The translations under genes and the position numbers were made by a program. A stretch of DNA of 64,000 bases, from NCBI RefSeq assembly GCF_034140825.1, contig NC_089036.1, positions 4,032,001 to 4,096,000 on the forward strand, in the 5' to 3' direction. The DNA comes from Oryza sativa Japonica Group (taxonomy: Eukaryota > Streptophyta > Magnoliopsida > Poales > Poaceae). The notes under the pieces are model-generated. The model ran no database searches and was not told where the DNA came from. It was given only the letters and a program-made list of their open reading frames with translations. This document shows, in pieces, positions 33,631-46,402 of this stretch; the first letter of the stretch is position 1; the number at the start of each line of letters is the position of its first letter.

Positions 33631-35313
33631 ATCCTAAGCTGCAGGGACAGATCTAGCTAGCAAGTTTTCAAAGTTCCCATTTCAATTATGCTGTTGTCAT
33701 GAACCGAATTCGAAATACGAATCGTTTTGCGTGTAGTACGAATACACTCTTGCTTTGATTTTCCTTTTTCCTCCCTTGTCTTTCTTCTTTTCCTCTTTAC
33801 ATGGCTGTAGAATCATCATCATTTCGATTAGGCCCACACGGCCACACATGAGGGGGCTTGATTGCAAAATTACATTTTGATAATGCTTAATTTCATGCAT
33901 GCATGCATGCATTATGCATATAAGCTCGTTCTTAATTTGGCTTAAGCTAAGCCAGCTAGATAGGAGTACTATAGTGTGTACTTATCTTGCTAGAAGTAAT
34001 ATATATTTTTTCCTTGATTCCATATGTGTAGTATATAATTAATCACACACATATAATTATACAGAATTAATAAGGCAGATTCGTTTTGCTTTTGCTTTGC
34101 AGGACTACTTTGATGATTCATATATATTTTCTGCAGGTTGACGAGATATATGGAGGGAGTATATATGTACTATAGTGAAGGCTTTGTACTTTATATCAGA
34201 TATATATGGAGGGAGTATGTACTCCAGCTCCCATTCAGAAATGTACATATTGTTTTATCTGGGAATATTAATCTACTGTAAAACTTATTATATTATATTA
34301 TATAATAATTAACTTGGACCACTGATATATATTTACCTATATTTTACATATGGTCGTATTAATCGATCGATCGCAGCTCGTATTGATATCAAAATTCCAT
34401 ATATGGGAGGATATATATGTAGCACAAATTTTCTGTATTATATTTATTAGTAATACAGCTTATTAATTGAGAGATGGATGCCATATGTGTGTGCTCATTA
34501 ATTAATATAGTTATCTTGGAAAATGTATATATCCATCTTGTGGCATATTATATATATATTGCAGATTAATTGATGCGGCAACGTTTTACAGAGCTAGAAC
34601 AAATATTGATCAATCATCAATGTATATACACACATCTAGCTAGTGAACTATGCATAAATGGTTAATTTATTTGATGAACACATACATATATGTGCATATA
34701 TATATTCGATCATATGATCGCATGAATGAACCTTGAGCCGAAGCTATAGTCTATAGACGACTAGGTGCATTTAGTTTTTCATATTTCAGAAATAAATCTC
34801 AACATATTTCCATAATCAGTAAATTAAATACACGTATCAACCTGGAATTTAAGTTCCATTAACATTGTGTTTTTTGATCGACCGACATACGCGCATGCAG
34901 CCTCAGATATATCAATGAAAGCTTGTTTCTTTAGCATGCAAGAATGCCAAATATAAGTTACACATTTACACCCATGATCTTGATAATTAACACAACACAC
35001 AATTACACAGAACATATTACATGCATCCTCAAAATAGATAATCTTAATTAGCATTTGGGCATCATCATCAAGCATATATATGATCGATGCACCACAATAC
35101 CACAAGATCATCCTGATTAATGCCGCATTAATAATAATTTACCCCCTGTTGCTACCAATTATATATCCATTAATCCATGCATGAACTCGAGCTGTAAAAC
35201 TTATTTAGCCACAGTTCGATCGATCGAGCACGAGCCAATTTAATTAATTTCCTCTGCTGTGATTAACTGGTTTAATTAGTTAATTAACTCATTAATTAAT
35301 TAACTAATTGTGA

Positions 35314-37421
35314 TTACCCGTAGGATAGGTTCCTCGTCTGAGCTCCGGCCATCACCGACGGGCTCCCCAGCTGCGGCGGCCGCCGCGGCGACGGCCTCTC
35401 CAGCTTCGACGCCGCCGCCGCGACGTCGTAGCCGCCGCCCTTGCTCCCCGTCGAGTCGCCGGACATGATCGGCTTCGTCTCGTAGACGTCGGCGGCGAGG
35501 GAGTCCATGACGTCGATGCCGCCGTCCATCATCGGCGGCGGCGCCATCTGCAGCTGATGATGGCCGCCGCCGCCGCACTTCCCGGCCGGGTCGTCGTCGT
35601 CGTCGTCGTCGTCGACGCCCCACATCATCGGGCTCTTCCCGGCGCCGCCGTAATGCCTCGTCTTCGCCGCCGTCTTCCCCAGCGAGCCGCCGCCGTCGCC
35701 GCAGGCGAAGAAGCTCTCCATCGTCGACGCCGGCGGCTGCTGCTGCTGCAGGTCGAGGTGGCCGCCGCCGGCGCCGCCGTACATGTGGAGGTCTTGCAGG
35801 GAAGGGAAGCCCATGGAGCACACGTCGAGCACCGCCGCCTGGTGGTTGCCTAGGGATTTGTACCCCGCCGGGCCGCACGCCACCGCCGCCGCGACATCGC
35901 CGGCGGCGAGCGTCTGATAGGCTTTCTCCAGGATGGACTGCATGTACTTCCCCTGCGCTTCGATCCTCATCTGCAGATGCTTCTGCACCTGCATGTCACC
36001 AATTAGAATTCATGCCCAATTTTAATTTGTTGGACAATTCAAATTGTCCATATATATGCATGATGATGAGCTTTGCTAATTAGGGCATAATTATTAGCCT
36101 AATTAACTAATCTTGTAGTTATGGTAATAATTAAGTAGTATAAGTAAAGGTTCATGAGAATGTTGAGGTATGTAATTTAAGTTGTTGATGTATGCATGAT
36201 GAGAAGCTAAGCTGGCTGTATGTATGCATGGCAGCATGGGAATGAAGGGCAGAAAAGTGGATAGGTAAACTTCCCTGGTGCTTTATTTGAAAGGAGAAAC
36301 TTGATGAAACTTCATGTGAATTTGTTGGTGCAATTTAATTTGAATGCATATGCATGTGGATGCAACGCTTTTATTTTGTTAATTACCTCTAGTTGCTCAT
36401 GTAGCCTTCTTTGCACCTCCATCTGCATTCTGATGGCATCGTTCACGTTGCGGCTGAGAGAGAGAATTTCACACACAAGCAAACACAAAAATGGAGTTAG
36501 GAAAGAACAAAAAAAAAGAGTAACTGAACAAGGACTAAGAAAGAAATTAAAATCTTAAACCGGATTAATTCTACAGTACTAGTGTACTGTTACTAGTGTA
36601 CTAGTGTAGGTGATCTGTGAAAAGAACTTACTCATGGTTCATGCTTCTGCCCATTATGCCTGAAGAAGATGCTGCGTTTCTTTGCATCTCCATTGCCGCG
36701 GCTGTGGAAAATTTCAAGAACAAATCAGTCGCCTCAGACTATCAGTTGCACTGGTGGTGGAAATTAAGTTATAACTTCAAATTCAAAACTGAAATCAATC
36801 ACACTGCATGCTAGAAGATCTTGATTACCTTCCTTAACTGAGTGCTCGCTGAACTCCTTGTGCGGTTGCTTCCCTAACCTGAATTTCTGTTCATGATATA
36901 TTCAGGAAACCAAAAACAGATTTAGTTAATCATCCAACATAAGAATATAGAATCATATAGATAGAAAGAGATCGAGGAACAAGCTAAGCTAGGAGAAAAC
37001 CCTAGCTAGCTAAGGTGTGGTTAGCTAGCTAGGTTACCTGGAGATGGCTCTTGAGGTGGTAGAGGGTGAGGCCCTTCACTCCCATCACCCTCATGATCGT
37101 CTTGGGCGTCGCCTCTGCGACGACAAGACGATCATCAATTCATCGTAAGAAAGAAGAGATTAATTCTTGTTTCGATTTTTTTGGAGAGAATTGATTGAGA
37201 GATTGATGATGCGTACTGTCGGGGCCGCCGAGCTGGGTGACGGCGTCGACGAAGCGCTCGTGGAGCTCCACCGTCCACCGGAGCCGCGGCTTGGGGTCGG
37301 TGGTGAGGACCAGGCCGGAGTCGCCCTGCACGCACATCGCCGCCGCCGCCCTGCCGCCGCCGCCGTCACCCGAGCTCACCGCGGCGCCGCCGCCGCCGCC
37401 CTTCTTCGAGCCAGGGAACAT
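35314..37421 (-). CDS. MYB-CC (GARP/PHR-like) transcription factor
   Basis: Exons on the minus strand: 37421-37217, 37114-37038, 36886-36829, 36701-36632, 36453-36387, 35988-35314; 383 residues in frame. The Gly-rich N-terminus is followed by a single GARP/MYB-like DNA-binding domain (PRLRWTVELHERFVDAVTQL, then KATPKTIMRVMGVKGLTLYH and LKSHLQKFR). After it comes the MYB-CC coiled coil with the diagnostic LHEQLE motif (EVQRRLHEQLEVQKHLQMRI). The C-terminus is low-complexity with an Asp8 run and poly-Gly/Gln. This places it in the PHR1/PHL/UNE16 group, several members of which act in phosphate starvation and flowering; which role applies here is not visible. Exon 6 is very GC-rich. The leader (37422-37800) is full of CT tracts. 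Confidence 0.93.
35595..35618. repeat. Trinucleotide repeat coding Asp8 in MYB-CC exon 6
   Basis: A GTC/GAC trinucleotide run encodes eight consecutive aspartates in the C-terminal region of the MYB-CC protein. It is likely to vary in length between accessions without changing frame. Confidence 0.85.
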
Positions 37422-38227
37422 TCTTCTATGATCTCCTCTCTTCTTCTTCTCTCTCTAGATCTCTCTCGAATTAATTCTCTCTCTCTATAATAATAATAAC
37501 TCTCTCTACCTCGTCGATCCTTGATCCTGCCCGATTGGAGACGACAGATTCAAGAACAAGGAATAGGGTTCGCTCGCTCTTCCTCTCTCTCTCTCTCTAT
37601 CTATGGCTTGATCACACTTGTAGCTCTAGCTTGTGCTCATATGCTCTTTAGTCTCTCTCTCTCTCTAGATGGGTTTCTCTCTCACTCTCTCCTCTTTTGC
37701 TTGGGGTGATGGCTTTGCTGCTTCTTCCTTTTTTTTTGTCTGTGTGTGACACAAACTTTCTCTTTCTTTGTTTCTCTCTCTAGCTAGCTAGCTAGCTAGC
37801 TAGGAGTCTTCTGCTACAAAGCCCAAGGGTGATATTCTCTATCCTGGCCGGGAAAAAGCCACCAAGGCCGACCCCAACTCCATGCCTTCAACCCCTCCTT
37901 TAATTTGCCAAAAGATGAGAGGGGCTCTCTTTTGGTTTTAATTGAGTAGTGTGTGCTCATATAATATCCTTTCGACAACATGGTTAGTATATATAGGGCT
38001 ACATATATGTATTACTAGCTAATTATATAGCATATAAATTTTTATAAATTTTATAACGTTATAAAATAAATTAGATGGATAATTAGAATCGCTATGTAAA
38101 ATACTGGTTGTTGCAAAAAAAAAATGTAAAAAAATTATGAGAAGGTACGGTTTCGAAACTTCAATAGTTATCATGATAGTAGGTGCAAATAGAGTAACTA
38201 ACACATATCTAGATATAATTTACTCAT

Positions 38228-38332
38228 AGGGCTTGTTTGGCTGCCGAGGCTGCCGCAGCCGGCACGAACAGCGCCACACTCACTGTGCGCAGTCGCAACC
38301 GTCGCAGTCGGCCTGCTGAACAGGCCCATAGT
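38228..38332. mobile_element. Short hAT-like MITE
   Basis: GGGCTTGTTTGGCTGCCG at the left and GGCCTGCTGAACAGGCCC at the right form imperfect inverted repeats around a GC-rich centre (GCAGCCGGCACGAACAGCGC), in otherwise AT-rich DNA. Possible TCATAG/CCATAG flanks. Confidence 0.55.
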
Positions 38333-39165
38333 ACGTGAAGCAGTACCGGACATTGCACCGTTTTTTGGATCATTACATAGTCTTTCCAATTCTTTTTACA
38401 CATAAAATAATTTTGTTGAAATGCCTTAATCCAAAGAAGTTCTTAGGTCTGGCGTAAAGGATTCCTATAAACAGATATTAAAATTGGATCAACTGTTATA
38501 TATGCTTCTGTCAGTATATGTACTATAATGTAACTAGTCATTAAGGATGGGACACAAGTAATTAAGTACATATATATGTGACATGTGTTTGGAACACATT
38601 TATGTGGATCTTCTCCCCCTGATCTTTGCAATCTTCCACCCATCTCTTTCAGAATCAGAGGATGTAACAGTTAGTGCATGAAAGCATATATAGTTAATTA
38701 GCATCAGTTTTGGATTAAACTGTGCCTTTTGCTCGGCACTAAACAGATCATGCATGATTTTGTCTTTGCGTGCCCCCACACCATTGGATCTATACTCTCT
38801 CTGCTTTTTATATTTCCCTCTTTGGCACTAGAAAACAAACCAAGTAAGCTAGTACGTACTGACCTTTATTTTGTACTTATAGTGTGTGCATACCAGGTCC
38901 CTTTTTGACCAGGGAGCATCGGTGTTTTTACATTAAATTTGTTGTTTTTTTATTAATTAATTTGTCGATGTTGTTGTCGAGATTTGTCGTTCTAGACATA
39001 CTTTTGATCATTATTTGACCAAAAACTATTAAGAGCACAATGAGATGTGAAAGTACGTGTTATTTCAACACACGACGACTTAACTGTCGTTCTACAGCGT
39101 CCTAAAATGACATTTAAAGCAGAAAATCTACATCAACTACCAAGGAATGTGGGTAGTGTTTATTA

Positions 39166-39423
39166 CTCACTCCAGTTTCATTTTAATTGACGTTTTGAAC
39201 AATGACACGGTCTACAAAATATATCTTTGACATTATTTTTATTATAATACATATAATAAATATATGTATGTTTACTTTTATTATAGTGCTTTGAAAGAAA
39301 AATCTATATATGTTGTTCTAGTCCCTTTAAACTAAATATTTTTAAAGTTATTGATGGTCAAAATTATAAAAGTTTGACCTCAACTTTGTCTAAAATCGTC
39401 AATTTATATGGAACCGGAGGGAG
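39166..39423. mobile_element. Stowaway-like MITE
   Basis: CTCACTCCAGTTTCATTTTA at the left and TATATGGAACCGGAGGGAG at the right, with TA on both sides. AT-rich interior. Confidence 0.8.
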
Positions 39424-40836
39424 TACTTAATTAACCTTTGATTATTTGAGCTGATAAACCTTATAAAAATAAACAAAACAACCAAAAGAAATTTATATGT
39501 AAAACTTTAATATTTATATTGTTAGCGGAAAACTATAAAATAGAATATGATGAAAAAACTCTATGAAAAAAACTCCAAATTTTAATTTTGGTTGACAAGC
39601 CAATAATTAATTAGACGGCGAGAGGCTTATAACTACCTACCCCTCCGTCTAAAAAAAAGACCAACCCTACCTACCCCTTCGTAGCTAGGAATTCGTTTTT
39701 TCTGGAATGGAGTAATGAAAAAAGTCCATACAAATTTAATTTTTTTTAAAAAATTGCCCTTTGATTTCTCACCAAATCAATTACATTTTTATGGAAATAC
39801 TAGCATCATGTCCGTGCTTTGCAATATATCCCAAGTTCCCAACTGAATATACTATAAGTATAATACAAAATTAAATACATAATTAATATTCTTCACATGT
39901 AAAACTATGTAAATATGTGTTTTTTATTAAAAAAATCTTTCAAATAACATAGACATGCATACATATTTACATACACAAAATTAAGATCTACAATGGAAAT
40001 GGGGGCAACTACAAACCATCATCACCCCTATTTTCTCGTTTAAAGAAAAAAAACAATATATCACATATCGATCATCAGACATTCCGCATAAGTTACATAT
40101 ACACTTCTGATCTATGTAACCTTCACTACATTGGGGTCAATATATATATAGCTTTTTTTTAGAAAATGGGATAAACCCAGCCTCTACACAATATATAAAT
40201 AGCCAGTGACTTGCCTTCAGAAAAAAAAAAAGGAGCTAGACATGCTTACGTATATATACTCCCAAAAGGACCAGGTAGCTAGTACAACATATATTTTAAC
40301 TATCTAACATTCAGACATCGACCATGCAGCAAGCCTGCAGGAACTTATCATGTGTAAATCATTGCAATGTAAAACATATTTTGTAGGAACTGGAAAAAAG
40401 GATGCAAATGCGTTGAGCCTAGAGCTCGACAAGTTTGGACAAGAAGAGACACCAATCAATGCAACATACATATGTTCACCCAAAAGAAATCAAATCAAAG
40501 TCCCCATGTCTTCCAATATTGTAGCTAGCCACTCATCATGCCATTGGTGCCCATGTGGGGCACTTAGAATTCATGCAACTTTCTCTTTCTCTTCTTTCCA
40601 TTGCTGACTGATCTTGAATGTGGTGTCAGATGACCAGACAATTGATATGTTCTGCATTAGAATGAGAATTTTATCTTATATATATGTTGCACTTGAGCCC
40701 TTGATCATGCAACAAATTAATTAAGCAGAACAAGTTAGGGAAGCTGGTGCATGGTTTCATATATATAATGAAAGTCCCTAATTGTTCACCTCAGAAATCT
40801 CGTTTATATTTGTAGAAAAATATTAATTAGGTAAAC

Positions 40837-40979
<143 letters not shown>

Positions 40980-41230
40980 CTATTGCAGACCAACTGAGTG
41001 TAAAATACAAGAGAAGAAATAAACTGATAGGGAAGGGTGTGAGAAGACATTTTGCACTTGTTAACAAATGAACCCTAATGCCGCCTCTTGCTCGTTCGCG
41101 ATATAATATGGTATTTTTCGTAAATATCAATATGTTACTGCAGGGTAAATATCAAAATTTTGATGGTATATCAACCTATGTTTTCTCTTATCTTGCTACA
41201 TGACACATGACAACTTGTGTGTACATAATA

Positions 41231-41251
41231 TATATATATATATATATATAT
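41231..41251. repeat. Short (AT)n microsatellite
   Basis: About ten AT units in AT-rich intergenic DNA. Confidence 0.85.
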
Positions 41252-42073
41252 TAAAAGAGAAAACTACAAAAGATCAGCCTAATAGATATTGATGCTACAA
41301 GGGAATCAAAGGAGCACATGTTCTTCCTCAATCTCCCTCCACATGTGCTTGCATGCTTACGTCACCACTAAAGCATTCGCCAACGACACCTCAAACTCCA
41401 TGCATGAAAATAATTATGAAAGAGAAAGTGAAGTTGTGAGAGGTCAAAAATTAGGGTTTAGCTTCAAGCCTCCAAGAGGGGTCCCATTTAGGAAGGGAAA
41501 GTAGAGAGGATGAGTAAGAACATTGTAAAGCGCCCGTGCGCTGCCTCACTGCCATTTTCTTTATCTACAAGGGAATATATGCTTCCTTCTTTGACAATTA
41601 AGCAAAGATTCTTCTCAAACATTCCTCAAATGTGGTTTTATTTTAACAGTATTGTAAGAACTAGACCTTGTGCCTTTGCTTAAGCAATAAGAAATCGATC
41701 GACAAGAGAACACGGGACTGGAGCATGCGAAGAAATACATACGCAGCGAGTGTTGTCGATGCTACTGGTTATTATCAAGAGAGAAGTCTTAGTCCATAAA
41801 AATTAAATTTATACTTGTCTCTCTATTGAATTTAAAATTTAAAATTAAATTTATATATCCCTATTGAATTCAAATTAAGTAAGCAAATTATACCACTCGA
41901 CTACTATGCTAAGCTAATGAAGATAAATTAAATCATATCAAGTTCAATTTAAGACACACTAAGGGTACAAATATATAGTGGTTCAGAGAGGAAAGGGATG
42001 TCCCATCCTCCCTAATATCTCAAGCACTCCATATTGGTAGTACCACAGCCTTTCTTATATTTGGGAAAAATAT

Positions 42074-42150
42074 CACTACAAGAAACCAGGATTTTCTTGG
42101 CGGCCAACATATTTTATTTGCGGTCAAAAAATAACGGCCAAGTTTAATTA
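42074..42150. mobile_element. Truncated CACTA (En/Spm) terminus
   Basis: CACTACAAGAAACCAGGATT is the classic CACTA terminal repeat, followed by the subterminal motifs TTGGCGGCC and ACGGCCAAG. No matching TTTCTTGTAGTG end was found downstream in this window, so this is a solo or truncated end. The right boundary is approximate. Confidence 0.7.
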
Positions 42151-44936
42151 CCCTTTGTCTTGATGATTAAAACTAGCCACCTTTGTTCCCTAACATATGA
42201 AACAAAACTTTATTTGAGTCTCATCATACCCTCATTTCACACATGTTTATATATATAGGTTCTGAAATTCCTGTTGATATGTATATATTTCATACTACCT
42301 CTGTTTTTTTAATAGATGACGCCGTTGACTTTTTCTCACATGTTTGACCATTCGTCTTATTTAAAAAAATTACGTAATTATAATTTATTTTGTTATGAGT
42401 TTTTTTATCACTCATAGTACTTTAAGTGTGATTTATATCTTATACATTTGCATAAAATTTTTGAATAAGACGAATGGTCAAACATATGAGAAAAAGTCAA
42501 CGGCGTCATCTATTAAAAAACGGAGGGAGTATGTTTCTAGGCCTAATTAAGCGTGTGTGTATTAGTATTTTTTGCTCACTTGTTTCAAACAATGCCAATC
42601 TCAGGTGCAATAATCGGACGGAATACATGCAAGTTCTTAATTATTGTGTGCGCGAAGTTATATGAGGTAATTAAAATAATCATTGGTTGAATATTTGAAT
42701 TGATGGATATCCATGCACACTGTAAAAATCTGTTCTATCGTTAATTAATTAAGAAGTAAAATTAACAACCATAGACATCAACATCAATAATCGTTTAAAA
42801 TGCATGTAACTTTCTCATGATCACTCGGTCTCTGCATTCTTTTCTGCACGGAAGTGGAAGAATAAAGACGATATATTCTCAAGAACAACGCTATATAATA
42901 GCAGCCTTATTTGAGCATATACTCAATTTTTAATCAGTGATGTCTTGTTTTGTTCTCGCAAAAGATAATGGCCAACAGTCCTTATCCTGTAGCCAAAATA
43001 ACCTTGTTTTGTCTTTTTCATGGATGCAGAGAGAAAAGACAGCACTACCGTATCGAAGTCAACTAATCTATTTTAAGACAGGCATCAAAATCTAATGACG
43101 CTATTTCTGATAAATTTCAGAGCCTTTATACTGATACATATGCTGCTTAAGCGGCTGTGGTTCCATTAGACTTCTCTGAGAATCTCATCAGGTACACAAA
43201 CTAATAGCTAACAGAAGTTTTCAGATAGTTTCTTCTCAAGAATCTTAGATCTTAATTAGCAGGTATTAACTGAAAAAAAACAGAGGAATGATAGATGCAT
43301 CGTCTAGCTAACAAAATTTTATAATGTATCAGTTAATTAATGGAACTAAAATGCACTATAACATAGTACACTTTTATTTTATTAATTAATTATTAAAATT
43401 TCTAGGCGTCATTTGGACAACATATATATAAGCAAACAAGATGTGCTTATAGGCCAAGCTAAGATATATGTGTGTGCGTTTATACCGGTGAGTGCATGCA
43501 CGTGTTTATGAACGTCTACATTTATACTTTATACTATGTTTTTAGAAACATATCGAGCAAACAACCATGGTCCGAGAGCTGTGCTTGTTTGGGATGTAGG
43601 AGAATAATGTTGTCAAAATTATTTTTCATTTACTATCGGAAGTTCATATATCAGATTCATTTCCAAATATATATATGACAAATTAATAGAAATGAACACT
43701 CATAAGTAGTGTATTTGGAGAGAACATACATATTATAATTGGTGTTTAACATGACATGTTGTGTGACCGGAGGGTACTATAGGTTATGTAAAAGTGGTAT
43801 TAACCTTCAACTCATTGATTAATATAAGCTAAAAAGAGTAAAATAATCCTATCCACATCCACTACATAATTAAGCAGTTAGCTTACATTTCAAGCAGACA
43901 TTTGCAGACCGATGGCTTAGCTAGCTATGACAACTTTGTTATTTTCTTATTGATCTGGGAGGTTCTCCTTTACTAGTATTCATCATGTGCAAAACCTAAT
44001 ACTAAATTTTAGTGATCTGAGAAACAACAGATTCCTAGCTATAGTAAGTGCAGTTACGAAGCAAACCAAATCTAGTATCTAAGAAGCAAACAATAACTGA
44101 TCATGTTTAATCATCCCATGATGATCTAGCTAGGCACAGCTAATCAGTTAGAAGTGTATACAGCGTTTCTTTATCTCTAAAAAAATTGCAGTTTATTTGT
44201 GACCTTAGCAAAGCAAATGCAAATTAATCACTAGAGATATTAGCACATATATGAAGAAAAGTCCATCTTTGGCCTCACATGATTAAAGCCCCATACAAAA
44301 TAAAGTACATCTTCCAACTTTAAGAGTACTTTAATGTGTAATACTTTAAGTTCTAGTAATCATAGTGTAGCATATTATCTCTCCAGGCTAAACATTTGGC
44401 AAGGTTAGCGTGTGAACAATCTTGGTTTGATTGTCAATGGCTCAATGCAGTATACTACTATCGTGGTGAAATTAAAGAGACAATCGAAGCTTTGGTCTAA
44501 AGGAAATCTATGGAAGTGTCTAATGTATATCCTCCCCTTTTTTCTTACCTTCCTTTTACTTTTGTGTGATCTTTGAACAGGAGATGTGATTGCCATTAGG
44601 GTCCCTTTTCGGTTATTTTTGTAGTTTGCACAAAGCGGAGTTCATATGATGAGCTATTTTTGTTTTGGTTTCTACATGATTAATTAATGCAATTAAGATT
44701 GTGTTCATGTTCTTTCATACTTAATACTTCATGCATATAATTTGATGGATGAATGTATTGTGAACTATATATGTAATAATTTGGCTATAGTACTTCTAAC
44801 TTGCGAACTATGTAATAATTTGGCTATAGTCGTTTCTGATGAAACAAATTAAATGCCAGGATTTTTTTTCCTTTAACAAAACATATAATTAACCAGTAAT
44901 GTATCAGAATTAATATAATGGTAGTCAACTGTATTA
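42151..44936. other. AT-rich intergenic stretch
   Basis: Apart from the Stowaway element at 42295 I see no gene or structured element here. ORFs are short and without domains. Confidence 0.5.
42295..42529. mobile_element. Stowaway-like MITE, 235-bp subfamily
   Basis: Left ACTACCTCTGTTTTTTTAAT, right ATTAAAAAACGGAGGGAG, TA on both sides. Contains GACGCCGTTGACTTTTTCTC and its inverted partner, plus TTTGACCATTCGTCTTATT. Same subfamily as 49455-49689 and 50127-50360. Confidence 0.9.
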
Positions 44937-46401
44937 CTAATGCATGGTGGCCCGCGCAGATTGCGCGGCTAGCAGCATTATATTTTCTCTCATACAATAG
45001 TATAAATGTTTTCTCATTATATTATTCAAATATATTAAAATGACAACATAATTTTAAATTTTGCAATAACTTTACAAAACTACTAATGTGTAATATTCAT
45101 ATTGTATTTTATATACGTGTTAGTTATTAATTATTTTTAATATCAAATTTTAGTTATTTGTAAATTATATATTTCCTATATGGACTCTAGACTCGTCTTT
45201 TAATATTTCTTTTTTTTAATTTCGAATTTTCTGTAAATTGTATTTCTATATAGACTCTATGCTCTTCTTCCAATACTATTTATTTTTATTTCTGAATTTT
45301 TATTATTTCTAATTTTATTTCTATGTGGACACTAAACTCATCTTTCAATATTCTTTAATTTTTAATTTCGAATTTCAGTTACTTCTAAATTGTATTTCTG
45401 TATTGACTTTAAACTCTTATTCCCATGTTTTTCTAAATTTCGAACTTTAGTTATTTGTAAATTGTATTTTTATACGAACTCTAAACTCTACTTTTAATTT
45501 TATTATGTTCATTCTAAATTTTAGTTAGTTTTAAATTCCTATATGGACTCTATACTCTACTTGTAATATTCCTTATTTTTTAATTCCGAATTTCTATTTT
45601 TTTTCTTAATTGTATTTCTATATGGACTCTATACTCTACTTTTAATATTCTTTATTTTTTAATTCCGAATTTCTTTTTTTCTTAATTGTATTTCTATATG
45701 GATTCTATACTCTACTTCAAATATTCCTTATTTTTAATTTCGATTTTCAGTTATTTTCTAATTGTATTTCTATATCGACTCTATACTCTACTTCTAATAT
45801 TCCTTATTTTTAATTCCGAATTTCAGTTATTTCCTAATTGTATTTCTATATGGCCTATATACTCTACTTTTAATATTCCTTATTTTTAATTCTGAATTTC
45901 AGTTATTTCCTAATTGTATTTCTATATGGACTCTAGTCTCCTATTCTAATATTCCTTATTTTTTAATTCTGAATTTCAACTATTTCTAAATTGTATTTCT
46001 ATATAGACTCTAGTCTCCTCTTCTAATATTCCTTATTTTTTAATTCCGAATTTCAGCTATTTTAAATTGTATTTCTATTCTATATGGACTCTGTCTTTTC
46101 TTTTTCTCCGATTAATGTGAGAATTTCTAGGCCATGAGAGCGAACGTGGAGGCTCATTTTTCTATTCCTTTAATTATATAATAGATAGATTTCAACTATT
46201 TCTAAATTGTATTTCTATATAGACTCTAGTCTCCTCTTCTAATATTCCTTATTTTTTAATTCCGAATTTCAGCTATTTTAAATTGTATTTCTATTCTATA
46301 TGGACTCTGTCTTTTCTTTTTCTCCGATTAATGTGAGAATTTCTAGGCCATGAGAGCGAACGTGGAGGCTCATTTTTCTATTCCTTTAATTATATAATAG
46401 A
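44937..46401 (-). mobile_element. Non-autonomous Helitron
   Basis: Read on the minus strand the element starts TCTATTATATAATTAAAGG, preceded by A, and ends with a GC hairpin (CCGCGCAATCTGCGCGG), then 10 bases, then TTAG followed by T. This is the Helitron layout (TC start, 3' hairpin, CTRR-like end, insertion between A and T). There is no Rep/helicase coding, so it is non-autonomous (1,465 bp). Most of the interior is a degenerate minisatellite, and the 5' terminal 216 bases are duplicated in tandem. Confidence 0.8.
45130..46110. repeat. Degenerate minisatellite inside the Helitron (about 75-80 bp unit)
   Basis: The unit contains TTGTATTTCTATATGGACTC, then CTTCTAATATTCCTTATTT and AATTCCGAATTTCAGTTATT. 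It repeats about a dozen times with increasing similarity toward the 46-kb end. Strand-asymmetric, very AT-rich. Confidence 0.85.
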
Positions 46402-46402
46402 T
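45973..46402. repeat. Perfect 216-bp tandem duplication of the Helitron 5' end
   Basis: Copy 1 (45973-46188) and copy 2 (46189-46402) read identically by eye over about 214 bases, from ATTTCAACTATTTC to TAATTATATAATAGAT. Each copy carries the Helitron 5' terminus at its right edge. Confidence 0.9.

Larger units (their letters stand above)
28936..35313. other. 6.4-kb intergenic region between SSADH and MYB-CC genes
   Basis: After the SSADH 3' region (to about 29200) the interval holds Stowaway and Tourist-like MITEs, a weak small ORF at 30759, a long (AT)n, and AT-rich sequence with GCATGC/GATC-type simple repeats (33894-33912). The 129-codon ORF at 31652-32041 shows no domain or signal. No tRNA or rRNA gene was seen. 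Confidence 0.5.

Noticed and set aside
35300-35878. 192-codon minus-strand ORF in MYB-CC exon 6
   Set aside because: It is another frame of the real exon 6; its Arg-rich translation has no family resemblance.
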